Assembly: GCA_963754045.1 (NCBI GenBank) | Contig: CAVWEN010000003.1 | Location: 496,001-560,000, forward strand | Direction: 5' to 3' | DNA: 64,000 nucleotides | DNA from: JALZKA01 sp963754045 | GTDB taxonomy: Bacteria > Actinomycetota > Thermoleophilia > Solirubrobacterales > 70-9 | Shown: positions 47,892-56,592 of the stretch, in pieces | Position numbering within the stretch: position 1 is the stretch's first letter | Layout of the letters: each line of letters opens with the position of its first letter | Notes under the pieces: generated by a model | What the model saw: only the letters and a program-made list of their open reading frames with translations | What the model was told of the DNA's origin: nothing | Database searches by the model: none | Position numbers and translations under genes: made by a program

Positions 47892-47929
47892 GAAACGCGG
47901 CCGGGACCTTCTAGGTTCCGGCCGCTTTC
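47892..47929. terminator. Bidirectional hairpin between convergent genes
   Basis: Stem GCGGCCGG-G-ACCT / AGGT-T-CCGGCCGC (13 pairs with one G-T), extended by GAAA/TTTC, loop TCTA. It lies between the substrate-binding protein gene and livGF and includes the TAG stop of livGF. GC-rich stem with TTTC on one side and complementary GAAA on the other; it should stop transcription in both directions. Confidence 0.7.
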
Positions 47930-49509
47930 GTGTCCGGCTCGTCCGCGGAGTCGATGCGAGAGCCACCACCCAGGTACAGCTCCGCAACCTTGGGATCGGA
48001 AAGGAGCTCCGAGCCCCGCCCCTCGAAGCGATTCTGGCCAAGGTCGAGAACGTAGCCTCGATCGGACATGGCGAGCGCGCGCCGCGCGTTCTGCTCGACC
48101 ATCAAAATCGTCACCCCGGTCTCGTTGATCTCCTGGACCTTTTCGAAGATCGCGTCCACGAACGCCGGGGCCAGTCCAGCCGATGGCTCGTCCAAGAGGA
48201 GGACCTCGGGGTTGGGCATGAGGGCGCGAGCCATCGCCACCATCTGTCGCTCCCCGCCCGACATCGTGCCCGCCGCCTGCCTGCGCCGTTCTTCGAGGCG
48301 GGGGAACAGGGTGAACATCGCCTGCATCCGCTCCTCGATCGAGCTGCGATCTCCGGCGAAGGATCCAAGCTCGAGGTTCTCCTGAACCGAGAGGTTCGGA
48401 AACACGTTGTCGAGCTGCGGCACGTAGCTGACGCCCCGCCGGGTCACGTTGTGGGGCGCCTGGCCGGTGATTTCACCATCACGGAGATGGATGGTGCCCT
48501 CGCGTGGCGTCACGAGGCCGAAGATCGATTTCATCATCGTCGACTTGCCGGCCCCGTTCGGCCCCACGATCGTGACGATCTCACCGCGCGAGACCTCGAG
48601 GTCAACGCCATTCAAGATGTCGACCTCGGGCGTGTATCCCGCGACCAGGCCCGCCACGCGGAGCACGGGAGGGGTCTCACCGACAGCGGTGGCCGCCGGC
48701 CCTTTGCCGGCGGGCGTCGCGTCGTCAGCGCCGCCGCCGAGGTAGGCGTTGACGACGCGCTCGTCGTTGCGGACCTCATCGGGCGGCCCGTGCGCGATCA
48801 CGGATCCCTGCGCCATGACGACGACCTCGTCGGAGTGATTCATGACTACGTCCATGTCGTGCTCGACAAACAGGAAGGTGACGCCCTGGGTCGAGCGCAG
48901 CTCCTCCATGTGCTCGAGCAGGCGACGGCCCAAAGTCGGGTTGATGCCCGCCATCGGCTCGTCAAGCAGGACCATGGATGGTTCCGTCATCAGAGCCCGG
49001 GCGAGCTCCAGCAGCTTGCGCTGGCCGCCCGAGAGCGTCCCTGCGTAATCGTTCGCCTTGCTCTCGAGATTGAACGTCGCCAGCAGCTCGCGGGCCTTTT
49101 CCTCGAGCTCCTGCTCCCGTTCACGGCTTGCCCGGCGCTGCGTCAGGAGGCCGAGCAATCGTTCGCCCGGCTGTCGTGGGCCGGCGAGAAGCATGTTGTC
49201 GAGGACTGGCATCGCTGCCAGTGCTTTCGTGATCTGGAAGGTGCGGACCATGCCCCGTCGGGCGATCGCGTGCGGAGCCATGCCATAGATCGATTCGCCG
49301 CTGTAGGAGATCCTTCCCGCATCGGGTTTGTAGAAGCCCGTGATCACATTGAACAGGGTCGTCTTGCCGGCGCCATTTGGCCCAATCAGGGCCGTGATCG
49401 AGCCCTCCGGCACGGCGAAGGACGCGCCGTTGACGGCGCGAATGCCGCCGAACTGCTTGTGAACTCCCGCGACCTCGAGCGCAGGAGGGGCCGTGGGTGA
49501 CTCACTCAC
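47911..49509 (-). CDS. Fused LivG-LivF branched-chain amino-acid ABC transporter ATPase
   Basis: 532-aa protein with two complete ABC ATPase domains in tandem, each with Walker A (LIGPNGAGKTT; VGPNGAGKST), signature (LSGGQRKLLELARALM; MSGGERQMVAMARALM) and Walker B (VLLDEP; LLLDEP). The first half resembles LivG (GFYKPDAGRI, FVEHDMDVV), the second LivF (GLVAGYTPEVDILNGVDLEV, RRGVSYVPQLDNVFPNLSV). In E. coli and most bacteria these are two genes. Start is GTG 49509, overlapping the livM stop by 8 nt. A Pro/Ala/Gly linker of about 30 residues (around residues 240-270) joins the halves. Confidence 0.92.
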   Translation of the reverse strand: MSESPTAPPALEVAGVHKQFGGIRAVNGASFAVPEGSITALIGPNGAGKTTLFNVITGFYKPDAGRISYSGESIYGMAPHAIARRGMVRTFQITKALAAMPVLDNMLLAGPRQPGERLLGLLTQRRASREREQELEEKARELLATFNLESKANDYAGTLSGGQRKLLELARALMTEPSMVLLDEPMAGINPTLGRRLLEHMEELRSTQGVTFLFVEHDMDVVMNHSDEVVVMAQGSVIAHGPPDEVRNDERVVNAYLGGGADDATPAGKGPAATAVGETPPVLRVAGLVAGYTPEVDILNGVDLEVSRGEIVTIVGPNGAGKSTMMKSIFGLVTPREGTIHLRDGEITGQAPHNVTRRGVSYVPQLDNVFPNLSVQENLELGSFAGDRSSIEERMQAMFTLFPRLEERRRQAAGTMSGGERQMVAMARALMPNPEVLLLDEPSAGLAPAFVDAIFEKVQEINETGVTILMVEQNARRALAMSDRGYVLDLGQNRFEGRGSELLSDPKVAELYLGGGSRIDSADEPDTKAAGT

Positions 49510-50485
49510 CGAGCACCATCTCCTCGCGCTTGCCAAAGATTCCCTGCGGCCGGAAGGCCATGAGGAGGATCAACGCAACGCCAACAAGGATGAAGCGAAG
49601 GGCCGCGATTTGGGCGTCCTCGAGCGGCAGGTCGATGAAGCGCAGACCTTCAAGCAATGTCCAGAAGATGATCGCGCCGACCGCTACGCCCCAATAGCTG
49701 GCGAGGCCGCCAAGAATCAGAACCGCGTACCCGAGAAACGTGACGAGTGGCTGGAACACGTCTGGATTGATGAAGTTCAGATTGAGCGCAAGGAAGAATC
49801 CTGAGATCGCCCCGAGGGTGGCTGCGATCGCGAGGGACTGCAGCTTGTAGGCAAAGACGTTCTTGCCAAGCGCCCGAGCGGCGTCCTCGTCCTCCCGGAC
49901 CGCGCGGAGCACGCGTCCCCACGGCGTCGCCTGCAGCCGGGTGAGTCCGAACGCGGCGACAACGGCGGTCAGCCAAACGACGATCAGCAGCGGCGCGAGC
50001 GCATCCGGATTGCTCCACCCGAGCCACTCGAGCCACTCCTGGATCTTGTCGGACACCGTGTCCCAGTCGTCGCTGAATCCGAGCAATCCCTGGTTCCCCC
50101 CGGTCAGATCCCGCGCGTTCTGAGCCGTGAATCGGACGGTCTCCGCCGCGGCAATCGTCGTGATCGCGAAGTAGTCGGCCCGGAGTCGGAGCGCGGGCAG
50201 ACCGATCAGCAACCCGAATGCGATCGTCACGAGGATCGCGATCGGCAGCGAGAGCCAGAACGACATTCCGGTTTCGGTGACGAGAATCGCCATCGTGTAT
50301 GCCCCCAGCGCGGCAAACCCGACCTGGCCGAAGTTGACAACGCCGGTGTAGCCGACGTTGATCTGCAGACCGAGCGCGAACACAGTGTAGATCCCCGCGA
50401 GCACGCCGACGCCCACCCAGAACCCGATGTCCGTGAAGGCATCGAAGCTGAGCGCGAACGGGACGAGTGCCTGGATCTCACTCAT
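49502..50485 (-). CDS. livM: Branched-chain amino-acid ABC transporter permease LivM
   Basis: Inner-membrane permease, 327 aa, with about eight hydrophobic segments. The motif GYTGVVNFGQVGFAALGAY, IGLPALRLRADYFAITTIA and the EAA-like GRVLRAVREDEDAARALGKN are diagnostic of LivM. The open frame continues upstream into livH but the ATG at 50485 overlaps the livH stop (ATGA). C-terminal FRPQGIFGKREE repeats a motif also at the end of LivH. Its stop lies inside the livGF start region. Confidence 0.93.
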   Translation of the reverse strand: MSEIQALVPFALSFDAFTDIGFWVGVGVLAGIYTVFALGLQINVGYTGVVNFGQVGFAALGAYTMAILVTETGMSFWLSLPIAILVTIAFGLLIGLPALRLRADYFAITTIAAAETVRFTAQNARDLTGGNQGLLGFSDDWDTVSDKIQEWLEWLGWSNPDALAPLLIVVWLTAVVAAFGLTRLQATPWGRVLRAVREDEDAARALGKNVFAYKLQSLAIAATLGAISGFFLALNLNFINPDVFQPLVTFLGYAVLILGGLASYWGVAVGAIIFWTLLEGLRFIDLPLEDAQIAALRFILVGVALILLMAFRPQGIFGKREEMVLGE

Positions 50486-51504
50486 ACGCTGCGCGCCTTC
50501 CCGAAGATGCCCTGCGGCCGGATCATCAAGACGACGACCAGGACGACGAATCCGACGGCCAGTTTCCACCGAGCGTCGACGACCAGCGTCGACCACTCGA
50601 TGACCAGGCCGAGAATCAGCCCGGCCGAAAGCGCGCCGAACGCGTTCCCGATCCCGCCCAGGACGACTACGGCGAAGATCGGCAACAGGAGCTCGAACCC
50701 GAGCTCGGGCTTCACCGAGGCGATCGCGGCGATCAGCGCTCCGGCGAGGCCCGCCAGGCCGCCGGCCAGGATCCATGTGAACGAGATGACCCGCCTCGTA
50801 TTGATGCCGGACGTCTCCGCGAGGTCGATGCTGTCCGACAGGGCTCGCATTTGCTTGCCGATCGTGGTGTAGCGAAGGAGGAGCCCGACCGCGAGCAGCA
50901 CAACCACGCCCACAACGACCACGACAAGCTCGGTTTCCCCGATCCTCAGTCCGAGGAACGAAACCGTCTCGAACACGTCGACGTCGAGATCCTTCACCTC
51001 TGAGCCCGCAACCATCTGGATGAGGTTCCGCAGGATCAAGGCCAGTCCGAGCGACATCAGCAGCAGCTGCAGCAAGCCGGCGCCCCTTCGCCTCATCGGT
51101 CTCCACATCGTCTCCTCGAAAAGCAGCCCGAGCAGGGCCGTAGCGACGATCGCGACAAGAATCGCAACCACGAATGGAGCGCCCCACGTGACATTGACGA
51201 CGAACGCGGCATATGCGCCGAAGGTGAGAAAATCGCCGTGCGCGAAGTTGACGAGCTTGAGAATTCCGTAGACGAGGGTCAAGCCAACGGCCCCGAGCGC
51301 GTAGACCGCCCCGTAGGAGAGGCCGTTGAGGCTGGTCTGCGCGGTGTCGTGGAGCCCCTTGGTGACGATCAGCGCCAAGGCGATCATCGCGACAATGCCA
51401 AGCGCGGTTGCGGCCGGGTGGTCGTCGAGGGCGCGGCGAACCCGCTCCCCCGGGGTGCGCGCGTCCTGCGCCTCGTTCAGCGTCGCTGCCTCCATGGCGC
51501 TCAT
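50482..51504 (-). CDS. livH: Branched-chain amino-acid ABC transporter permease LivH
   Basis: Inner-membrane permease of 340 aa with the LivH hallmarks LNGLSYGAVYALGAVGLTLV, GILKLVNFAHGDFLTFGAY and TTIGKQMRALSDSIDLAETS, then GGLAGLAGALIAAI. An N-terminal extension of about 35 residues precedes the first TM helix. ATG at 51504, overlapping the stop of the dehydrogenase-like gene (ATGA), so the transporter is translationally coupled to that enzyme. Confidence 0.93.
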   Translation of the reverse strand: MSAMEAATLNEAQDARTPGERVRRALDDHPAATALGIVAMIALALIVTKGLHDTAQTSLNGLSYGAVYALGAVGLTLVYGILKLVNFAHGDFLTFGAYAAFVVNVTWGAPFVVAILVAIVATALLGLLFEETMWRPMRRRGAGLLQLLLMSLGLALILRNLIQMVAGSEVKDLDVDVFETVSFLGLRIGETELVVVVVGVVVLLAVGLLLRYTTIGKQMRALSDSIDLAETSGINTRRVISFTWILAGGLAGLAGALIAAIASVKPELGFELLLPIFAVVVLGGIGNAFGALSAGLILGLVIEWSTLVVDARWKLAVGFVVLVVVLMIRPQGIFGKARSV

Positions 51505-52574
51505 CGTATGCGGGTCACCACGGCGTCGGTGAACTCAACCGTTCCCGCATGCCCACCGAGGTCAGAAGTGCGGATCCCGTCGGCGATGGCTCCGTCCACC
51601 GCGGCGTAGATGGCGGACGACGCTTGCTCGAGCTCGCCATCGCCCTGGTCGCCGGGGGTCATCGCCGCCGCATGGTGCAGCAGGGCCGCGATCGCGAGGA
51701 TCATCGCCATTGGGTTCGCAACGTCCTTGCCGAGCAAGGCGGGAGCGGTTCCATGCGGCGCCTCGGCCATCGCTGCCGAGGGCCGCAGCTCGTTGTTGAG
51801 GGCCAGCAGCACGGACTCGGCGCCGGCGATCGAACCGAACATGGGGAGGACCAGGTCCGACAGCAGGTCGCCATCGCGGTTCAAACACGGGATCACGAGA
51901 GGCTCGCTCGCCGCGCCCGTAACCAACCCGGCGAGCGTCGCGTCGATCAAGACCGGCTGGTAGCCCGTGCCGGGATGGCGTGCGGCGGCGGCGTCCATCT
52001 CCTCCTTCAGCATGCCCTCATAGACGGGGCTCACTGTCCATTTCGGGCCGCCGTAAACCCGGCCGCCGATCCGCTCCGCCTCGCGAAAGGAGAACTCGGC
52101 GACCGCGCGGCAGTCGGAACGGCGGATCGTCTCAGTGCGTTTGGCGACCTCGTCATCGCCCTCGCCCTCGCGCCACTGCTCCGCGCCGTAGGCGTCGCCC
52201 ACTGCCATCCGGCAGACCGAGATGGGGTGATGGACCCCGGCGACGGGAGTGATGCCGGGAATTCTGCGACCGGTGCGAACGATCACACTGCCGTTGATCG
52301 CCTCACGCAGCAGACGGTTTGGGCTACCGACATCATCGGCGCCTTCCGGGGTGATCGTCGCGGCCTTCAGGCCCAGTCCGGTCTCCCGCATCCGCTCCGC
52401 CGCCTCGGCGCAAACGGAGTTGTCGGTCGACCGCCGATTCTCCAGCGAGAGATCGAAGCGCTCCACGTCGATGGAGACGCCCAGCACCCCGGGCTCGAGC
52501 AGGCGCAGCGACTGCTCGAGCAGCTCCTGACCCGTCTCGTCCCCCTCGAGCGCGACTACCGTGACGGGCGCCAT
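51501..52574 (-). CDS. Isocitrate/isopropylmalate dehydrogenase-family protein in the liv operon
   Basis: 357 aa, from ATG 52574 (the longer upstream frame is shadow). It has the family's cofactor and metal segments: LEGDETGQELLEQSLRLLEP at the N-terminus, SVCRMAVGDAY, CLNRDGDLLSDLVLPMFGS (metal-binding Asp residues) and AEAPHGTAPALLGKDVANPMA. It diverges from LeuB (23109) and from housekeeping isocitrate dehydrogenase, e.g. CLNRDGD replaces the usual TxNxxGD. It is coupled by ATGA to livH. Proposed role: oxidising a hydroxy- or keto-acid related to the imported substrate; specificity unknown. Confidence 0.72.
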   Translation of the reverse strand: MAPVTVVALEGDETGQELLEQSLRLLEPGVLGVSIDVERFDLSLENRRSTDNSVCAEAAERMRETGLGLKAATITPEGADDVGSPNRLLREAINGSVIVRTGRRIPGITPVAGVHHPISVCRMAVGDAYGAEQWREGEGDDEVAKRTETIRRSDCRAVAEFSFREAERIGGRVYGGPKWTVSPVYEGMLKEEMDAAAARHPGTGYQPVLIDATLAGLVTGAASEPLVIPCLNRDGDLLSDLVLPMFGSIAGAESVLLALNNELRPSAAMAEAPHGTAPALLGKDVANPMAMILAIAALLHHAAAMTPGDQGDGELEQASSAIYAAVDGAIADGIRTSDLGGHAGTVEFTDAVVTRIR

Positions 52575-52585
52575 TCGCTGCGACG

Positions 52586-53632
52586 CTACCGCTTTCGCTT
52601 GCGAGGCTTGGATTTCTGCTCGTCCCGCTTGGATTTCTGCCTCACTCGTGGGTTCGGCGTTGCCGCGGGCTCGGTGACGTCGAGCGCGAAGCCTTCGAGA
52701 AGAACCGCGATCTCCTCGGGCTTCTCGACCTGGGGCGTGTGGCCCGCCTCGGGGACGAGCTCGGTCTGGACGCCCGGCACGGCCCCGAAACCTTCCAGCG
52801 CGCGCTCCGCGTCGAAGATCTGATCCTCGGCCCCGAAGATCACGAGCAGCGGCACCGGGGTGGCCGCGAAGCGATCGGCCAGCGACGACTCGTTGGTGAA
52901 CGACTCGGCAGCCGCTGATGCCGAGTCGTATGCCGCGTAGGTCAGGCGGCGGAAGTCCTCGACGGGCTGGTCGGGATCCTCGAAGCCCTCCGCGGTGTCG
53001 AAGCCGGGGCTGAACGAGTCGTCGGTGCCGCCCCGGACCACCGAGTCCGGCGCAATCCGCCATAACGCCTCGCCGATCACGGGTGCATAGCCAAGCTCGG
53101 CGACGAACGGAAGGCCGTCCCCGTAGTCGTCGACGTTGGGCGCCGAGCCGATCAGAACCGCCCGGTCCACTAGCTGGCTCGCCTGCTCGGCAAGGGAGGC
53201 TGTCACGGTTCCGCCGATCGAGTTGCCGACGACCATCGCGCCCTCGACGCCGAGTTCGTTTAACGCTTCGGCCACCACCGCGGCCTGCTCGGGGATCTCA
53301 TAACCCGACTCCGGTGCCTCGGAGCCGCCATGCCCGAGGAGATCGATCGAGATCACGCGGTGGTTGGCGGCAAGCAGAGGCACGAGCCGGTCGAAGTAGT
53401 GCAGCGAGCACGTGTAGCAGTGCAGGAGGACGATCGGCTGGCCCCCATCAGGTCCCGGAGGCTCGCCGCTATCCACGACCTGCAGGGCCCCGCGCGAGAG
53501 TTGGAGGATTTTCCCGTCCGCGACGGTCACCTCGGCCTCGCGAGTGCCGTTCCCGGTTGTCACGGCGTTGATCAGCAGGACCGCCAGCAGCGTGACGGTG
53601 AACCCCAGCGCCAGCTTCGCGAATCGACTCAC
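52586..53632 (-). CDS. Membrane-anchored alpha/beta hydrolase with basic C-terminal tail
   Basis: 348 aa. N-terminal signal anchor (KLALGFTVTLLAVLLINAV), then an alpha/beta hydrolase domain: IVLLHCYTCSLHYFDRLVPL, IDLLGHGGSEAP, nucleophile elbow GNSIGG, acid region GAEDQIFD and catalytic His in PEAGHTPQVEKPEE. The last ~25 residues (VRQKSKRDEQKSKPRKRKR) are Lys/Arg-rich and would bind anionic wall polymer or nucleic acid. GTG at 53632, 2 nt after the HD gene stop; the dehydrogenase-like gene follows after 11 nt. It probably acts extracytoplasmically; substrate unknown. Confidence 0.82.
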   Translation of the reverse strand: MSRFAKLALGFTVTLLAVLLINAVTTGNGTREAEVTVADGKILQLSRGALQVVDSGEPPGPDGGQPIVLLHCYTCSLHYFDRLVPLLAANHRVISIDLLGHGGSEAPESGYEIPEQAAVVAEALNELGVEGAMVVGNSIGGTVTASLAEQASQLVDRAVLIGSAPNVDDYGDGLPFVAELGYAPVIGEALWRIAPDSVVRGGTDDSFSPGFDTAEGFEDPDQPVEDFRRLTYAAYDSASAAAESFTNESSLADRFAATPVPLLVIFGAEDQIFDAERALEGFGAVPGVQTELVPEAGHTPQVEKPEEIAVLLEGFALDVTEPAATPNPRVRQKSKRDEQKSKPRKRKR

Positions 53633-53634
53633 GC

Positions 53635-54219
53635 CTAGCCTTCCTTCGGGCCGAGGCCCAACTCGTCGGCGTTGGCGGCCATCGAGTCGATCACGAACTG
53701 CAGATGTTCGTCGAAATCGACGCCCATCTCCTCGACGCCGATCTGGACGTCGTCGCGGTTGACCCCCGCCGCGAACGATGGCTGCCGGAGCTTCTTGCGG
53801 ACGGATTTCGGCTTCATGCCGACAATCCCGGTCGGGCGTACCAGCGCACACGCCGCCACGAAGCCGGAGAGCTCGTCCACGGCAAAGAGCGTCTTGGCCA
53901 TGTCGGTTACGCGTGCGACTTTCAAAAACGGCGCGTGGCCGGCGACCGCATCGATCAGCTCCCGCGGCCACCCCCTCTCCTCGAAGAGCCGCAAGGCACT
54001 GCGCGGGTGACCATTCTCGGTGTCCTCGAGGTCGGGGAAGCGCTCCCAGTCAAGGTCGTGGACGAGGCCGGTGACGCCCCAGAGCTCCTCGTCGGCTCCG
54101 AGCGTTCGCGCGTAGGCGCGCATCACCGTCTCGACACCGAGCAGGTGCTTGCGCAACGAGTCCGAGGAGACCCATTCGCAGACCAGTTCCCAGGCTTCTG
54201 TGCGCGTCGGCTGGCTCAC
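53635..54219 (-). CDS. HD-domain protein
   Basis: 194 aa. HD phosphohydrolase fold: first His in DSLRKHLLGVETVMRAYARTL, the HD pair in TGLVHDLDWERFP, and later His in VAGHAPFLKVARV with an Asp-containing VTDMAKTLFAVDELSGFVA. Such proteins usually hydrolyse nucleotides or phosphoesters. First gene of the six-gene minus-strand operon ending in livGF. Divergent from murA over 27 bp; the facing hexamers TACCCT and TAGGGT overlap. GTG start. Confidence 0.75.
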   Translation of the reverse strand: MSQPTRTEAWELVCEWVSSDSLRKHLLGVETVMRAYARTLGADEELWGVTGLVHDLDWERFPDLEDTENGHPRSALRLFEERGWPRELIDAVAGHAPFLKVARVTDMAKTLFAVDELSGFVAACALVRPTGIVGMKPKSVRKKLRQPSFAAGVNRDDVQIGVEEMGVDFDEHLQFVIDSMAANADELGLGPKEG

Positions 54220-54246
54220 GATCAGTGGTCTACCCTAGCCCCGGAG

Positions 54247-55551
54247 ATGACGGAGAAGTTCGTGATCAAAGGGGGTGTGCCCCTCGCAGGTGAAATTACG
54301 GCCGCGGGCAACAAGAACGCCGCGCTTCCGATCCTTGCCGCGTGCCTACTCACCGAGGAGGAGTTGGTGCTCACGAACGTGCCTCGCATCCGGGACACGG
54401 AGGCGCAGGTGGCGATTCTCGAGCGAATGGGCGTGGGGGTGGAGTGGAGCGAAGAGGGTGAGCTCCGCCTGCAGGCCGACGCGATCTCCGAGACCTCGCC
54501 CGACGAGGAGCTCTCGGCCAGGATCCGCGCCTCGTTCCTCCTTGCGGGCCCACTTTTGGCCCGGTTTGGCGAGGCCCGTCTGCCGCCACCAGGGGGCGAC
54601 TTCATCGGGCGACGTCGGCTCGACCCGCACCTCGACGCCTTCATCGACATGGGCGCGACCGTGGATGGCTCGCGCTGGATTGAGCTCGCCGCCCCCGACG
54701 GCGGCCTGAGGCCGTGCGCCGTATTCATGGACGAGCCCTCGGTGATGGGAACCGAGAACGCCCTGATGGCCGCCGCGCTCACGCCCGGGCCCACGACGAT
54801 CTCCAACGCGGCCTCCGAGCCACACGTCCAGGACCTCGCCCGCCTGCTGGTGAAGATGGGTGCGAAAGTGGACGGCATCGGCTCCAACGTGATGACCGTC
54901 CACGGGCGGGACAAGTTGGGTGGCGCCGAGCACCGAATCTGCCCCGACCACATCGAGGTCGGCTCCTTCATGGCGCTCGCCGCCGCGACCGGGGGCGAGC
55001 TGCGCATCCGTGACGCGGGATCCGAGGATCTGCAAATGATTCGCCGCGCGTTCGGGCGGCTTGGGCTGCGCTCCGAGGTCGAGGGCGCCGACGTCGTCGT
55101 GCCCGCGGAACAGTCGCTGAAGGTCCGTGACGACCTGGGAGATGCGATCCCCAAGATCGAGGACGGTCCTTGGCCGGCGTTTCCGGCGGACCTCACCTCG
55201 ATTGCGCTCGCCTTGGCCACCCAGGCCGAGGGAACGATCCTGATCTTCGAGAAGATGTTCGAGAACCGCTTGTTCTTCGTGGACAAGCTGGTTGCCATGG
55301 GCGCTCGGATCACGCTCTGCGATCCCCATAGGGCGATCGTCAGCGGTCCGAGCCGGCTTCACGGTGAGCGAGTCGAAAGCCCCGACATCCGGGCCGGAAT
55401 GGCGATCCTCATTGCTGCGCTGTGCGCGGAGGGCACCTCGGAGATTGGAAACATTGTCCAGATCGACCGCGGCTACGAAAAGATCGACAACCGGCTGCGC
55501 GATCTCGGCGCCCGGATCGAGCGTGTCGCGGTCGATCGCGTCGCGGCGTAG
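54247..55551 (+). CDS. murA: UDP-N-acetylglucosamine 1-carboxyvinyltransferase with Asp at the catalytic Cys position
   Basis: First committed step of peptidoglycan synthesis: transfers enolpyruvyl from PEP to UDP-GlcNAc. Conserved GGVPLAGEITAAGNKNAALP, IRDTEAQVAILERMG, PSVMGTENALMAAALT and SDLS-like regions are present over 434 aa. The loop normally reading PGGCxIGxRP is PPPGGDFIGRRRLD: Asp118 replaces the Cys alkylated by fosfomycin. Chlamydia, Borrelia and mycobacterial MurA have the same Asp and are fosfomycin resistant. TACCCT ends 10 nt before the ATG. It is the gene upstream of the his cluster. Confidence 0.93.
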   Translation: MTEKFVIKGGVPLAGEITAAGNKNAALPILAACLLTEEELVLTNVPRIRDTEAQVAILERMGVGVEWSEEGELRLQADAISETSPDEELSARIRASFLLAGPLLARFGEARLPPPGGDFIGRRRLDPHLDAFIDMGATVDGSRWIELAAPDGGLRPCAVFMDEPSVMGTENALMAAALTPGPTTISNAASEPHVQDLARLLVKMGAKVDGIGSNVMTVHGRDKLGGAEHRICPDHIEVGSFMALAAATGGELRIRDAGSEDLQMIRRAFGRLGLRSEVEGADVVVPAEQSLKVRDDLGDAIPKIEDGPWPAFPADLTSIALALATQAEGTILIFEKMFENRLFFVDKLVAMGARITLCDPHRAIVSGPSRLHGERVESPDIRAGMAILIAALCAEGTSEIGNIVQIDRGYEKIDNRLRDLGARIERVAVDRVAA

Positions 55552-55557
55552 GGGGGA

Positions 55558-55604
55558 GACCCCTGAATCATCGACGCGCCGCCGCCCGTTGAAGGACAGG
55601 GGTC
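55558..55604 (+). promoter_or_regulatory. Inverted repeat in the murA-hisZ gap
   Basis: Perfect 8-bp arms GACCCCTG (55558-55565) and CAGGGGTC (55597-55604) with a 31-nt loop; the right arm ends 7 nt before the hisZ ATG and an AAGGA ribosome site lies in the loop side. May be a stem in the his leader or an operator. I find no run of His codons, so no histidine leader peptide. Confidence 0.35.
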
Positions 55605-55611
55605 CGACCTC

Positions 55612-56592
55612 ATGAACTACCCGATTCCACCAGGTTCCCGAGACATCCTGCCCGAGGAGATGCGCGAACTGCGCGCTCTTCAGGCGCGCCTGGCCGAGGT
55701 CTTTGAGCGCTTCGGCTACGGCGAGGTCGCGACGCCAACCGTCGAGTACGACGAGGTCCTGGCGACCGCCGCTTCAGCGGGGGCGCCGGCCGCGCACCGC
55801 TTCTTCGACAGCGACGGCGAGCTGCTGGCGATGCGGTCGGACATGACTGTCCCGATCGCGAGGCTGGTCGCCAACCGCTACACGGCCGCAGAGCTACCGC
55901 TGCGGTTCTTTTACAACGCGCGGGCCTACCGTGCCGTGCGCCCGCAACGCGGCCAGATGCGCGAGTTCTTCCAAGCCGGGGTGGAGTTGGTCGGCGCCGG
56001 AGCGCCCGAAGGCACCGTCGAGGTGGTCGAGGTGCTTGCCGCGGCGCTCGATTCCGTGGACCTGAGCAGGGCGAAGATCGGACTCGGCGACGCGGCTCTG
56101 TACGGATCGTTGTTGGCCGAGCTGGGAGTCGAACAGGAACGGCGCGGCGCCCTCACCGCCGCGCTCGCAGCGCACGACCTGGTGGCGCTCGGAGTCGAGA
56201 TCGACCGGCTTGGCGTCGACGCTTCGGCTGCGCTCGCGCTCAAGCGCATCCCTGCCCTGCGGGGCGGCCCTGAAGTGCTTGACGAAGCCCGTTCGCTCGG
56301 CGGCGCTGCGATGGAGCGCGCGCTCGAGCGCTTGGCCGAGACATACGAGGGCGTTGCGGATCGAGGAATCGCCGACCGGGTGCTGATCGACCTTGGGCTG
56401 CTGCGCGACATCGATTACTACACCGGCGCGATCCTCGAGGTATACGACCCGGCGCTTGGGCACATCCTCGGCGGTGGCGGCCGCTACGACGAGCTCATGG
56501 GCTCGTTCGGCAGGCCATTGCCGGCGGTCGGATTCGCCCTATATCTCGAGCGCGTCCACATCGCGCAGGCGGAAGAGGGTGTCGAGGGGTGA
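55612..56592 (+). CDS. hisZ: ATP phosphoribosyltransferase regulatory subunit
   Basis: HisRS-like paralog, 326 aa, that activates short-form HisG. Class II synthetase fold: PIPPGSRDILPEE, MTVPIARLVANRY, RFFYNARAYRAVRPQRGQMREFFQAG (where HisRS reads more strongly REFxQ), and HILGGGGRYDELMGSFGRPLPAVGFAL. It lacks the C-terminal anticodon-binding domain of HisS, which separates it from the tRNA synthetase. Overlaps hisG by GTGA. Presence of HisZ is unusual for actinobacteria such as Mycobacterium and Streptomyces that use long HisG. Confidence 0.88.
   Translation: MNYPIPPGSRDILPEEMRELRALQARLAEVFERFGYGEVATPTVEYDEVLATAASAGAPAAHRFFDSDGELLAMRSDMTVPIARLVANRYTAAELPLRFFYNARAYRAVRPQRGQMREFFQAGVELVGAGAPEGTVEVVEVLAAALDSVDLSRAKIGLGDAALYGSLLAELGVEQERRGALTAALAAHDLVALGVEIDRLGVDASAALALKRIPALRGGPEVLDEARSLGGAAMERALERLAETYEGVADRGIADRVLIDLGLLRDIDYYTGAILEVYDPALGHILGGGGRYDELMGSFGRPLPAVGFALYLERVHIAQAEEGVEG

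Noticed and set aside
48451..49500. 349-codon plus-strand frame over livGF
   Set aside because: Antisense to a protein with two complete ABC ATPase domains; no motif of its own.
55552..55611. Histidine leader peptide before hisZ
   Set aside because: No run of CAC/CAT codons in any frame of this gap; only an inverted repeat is present.
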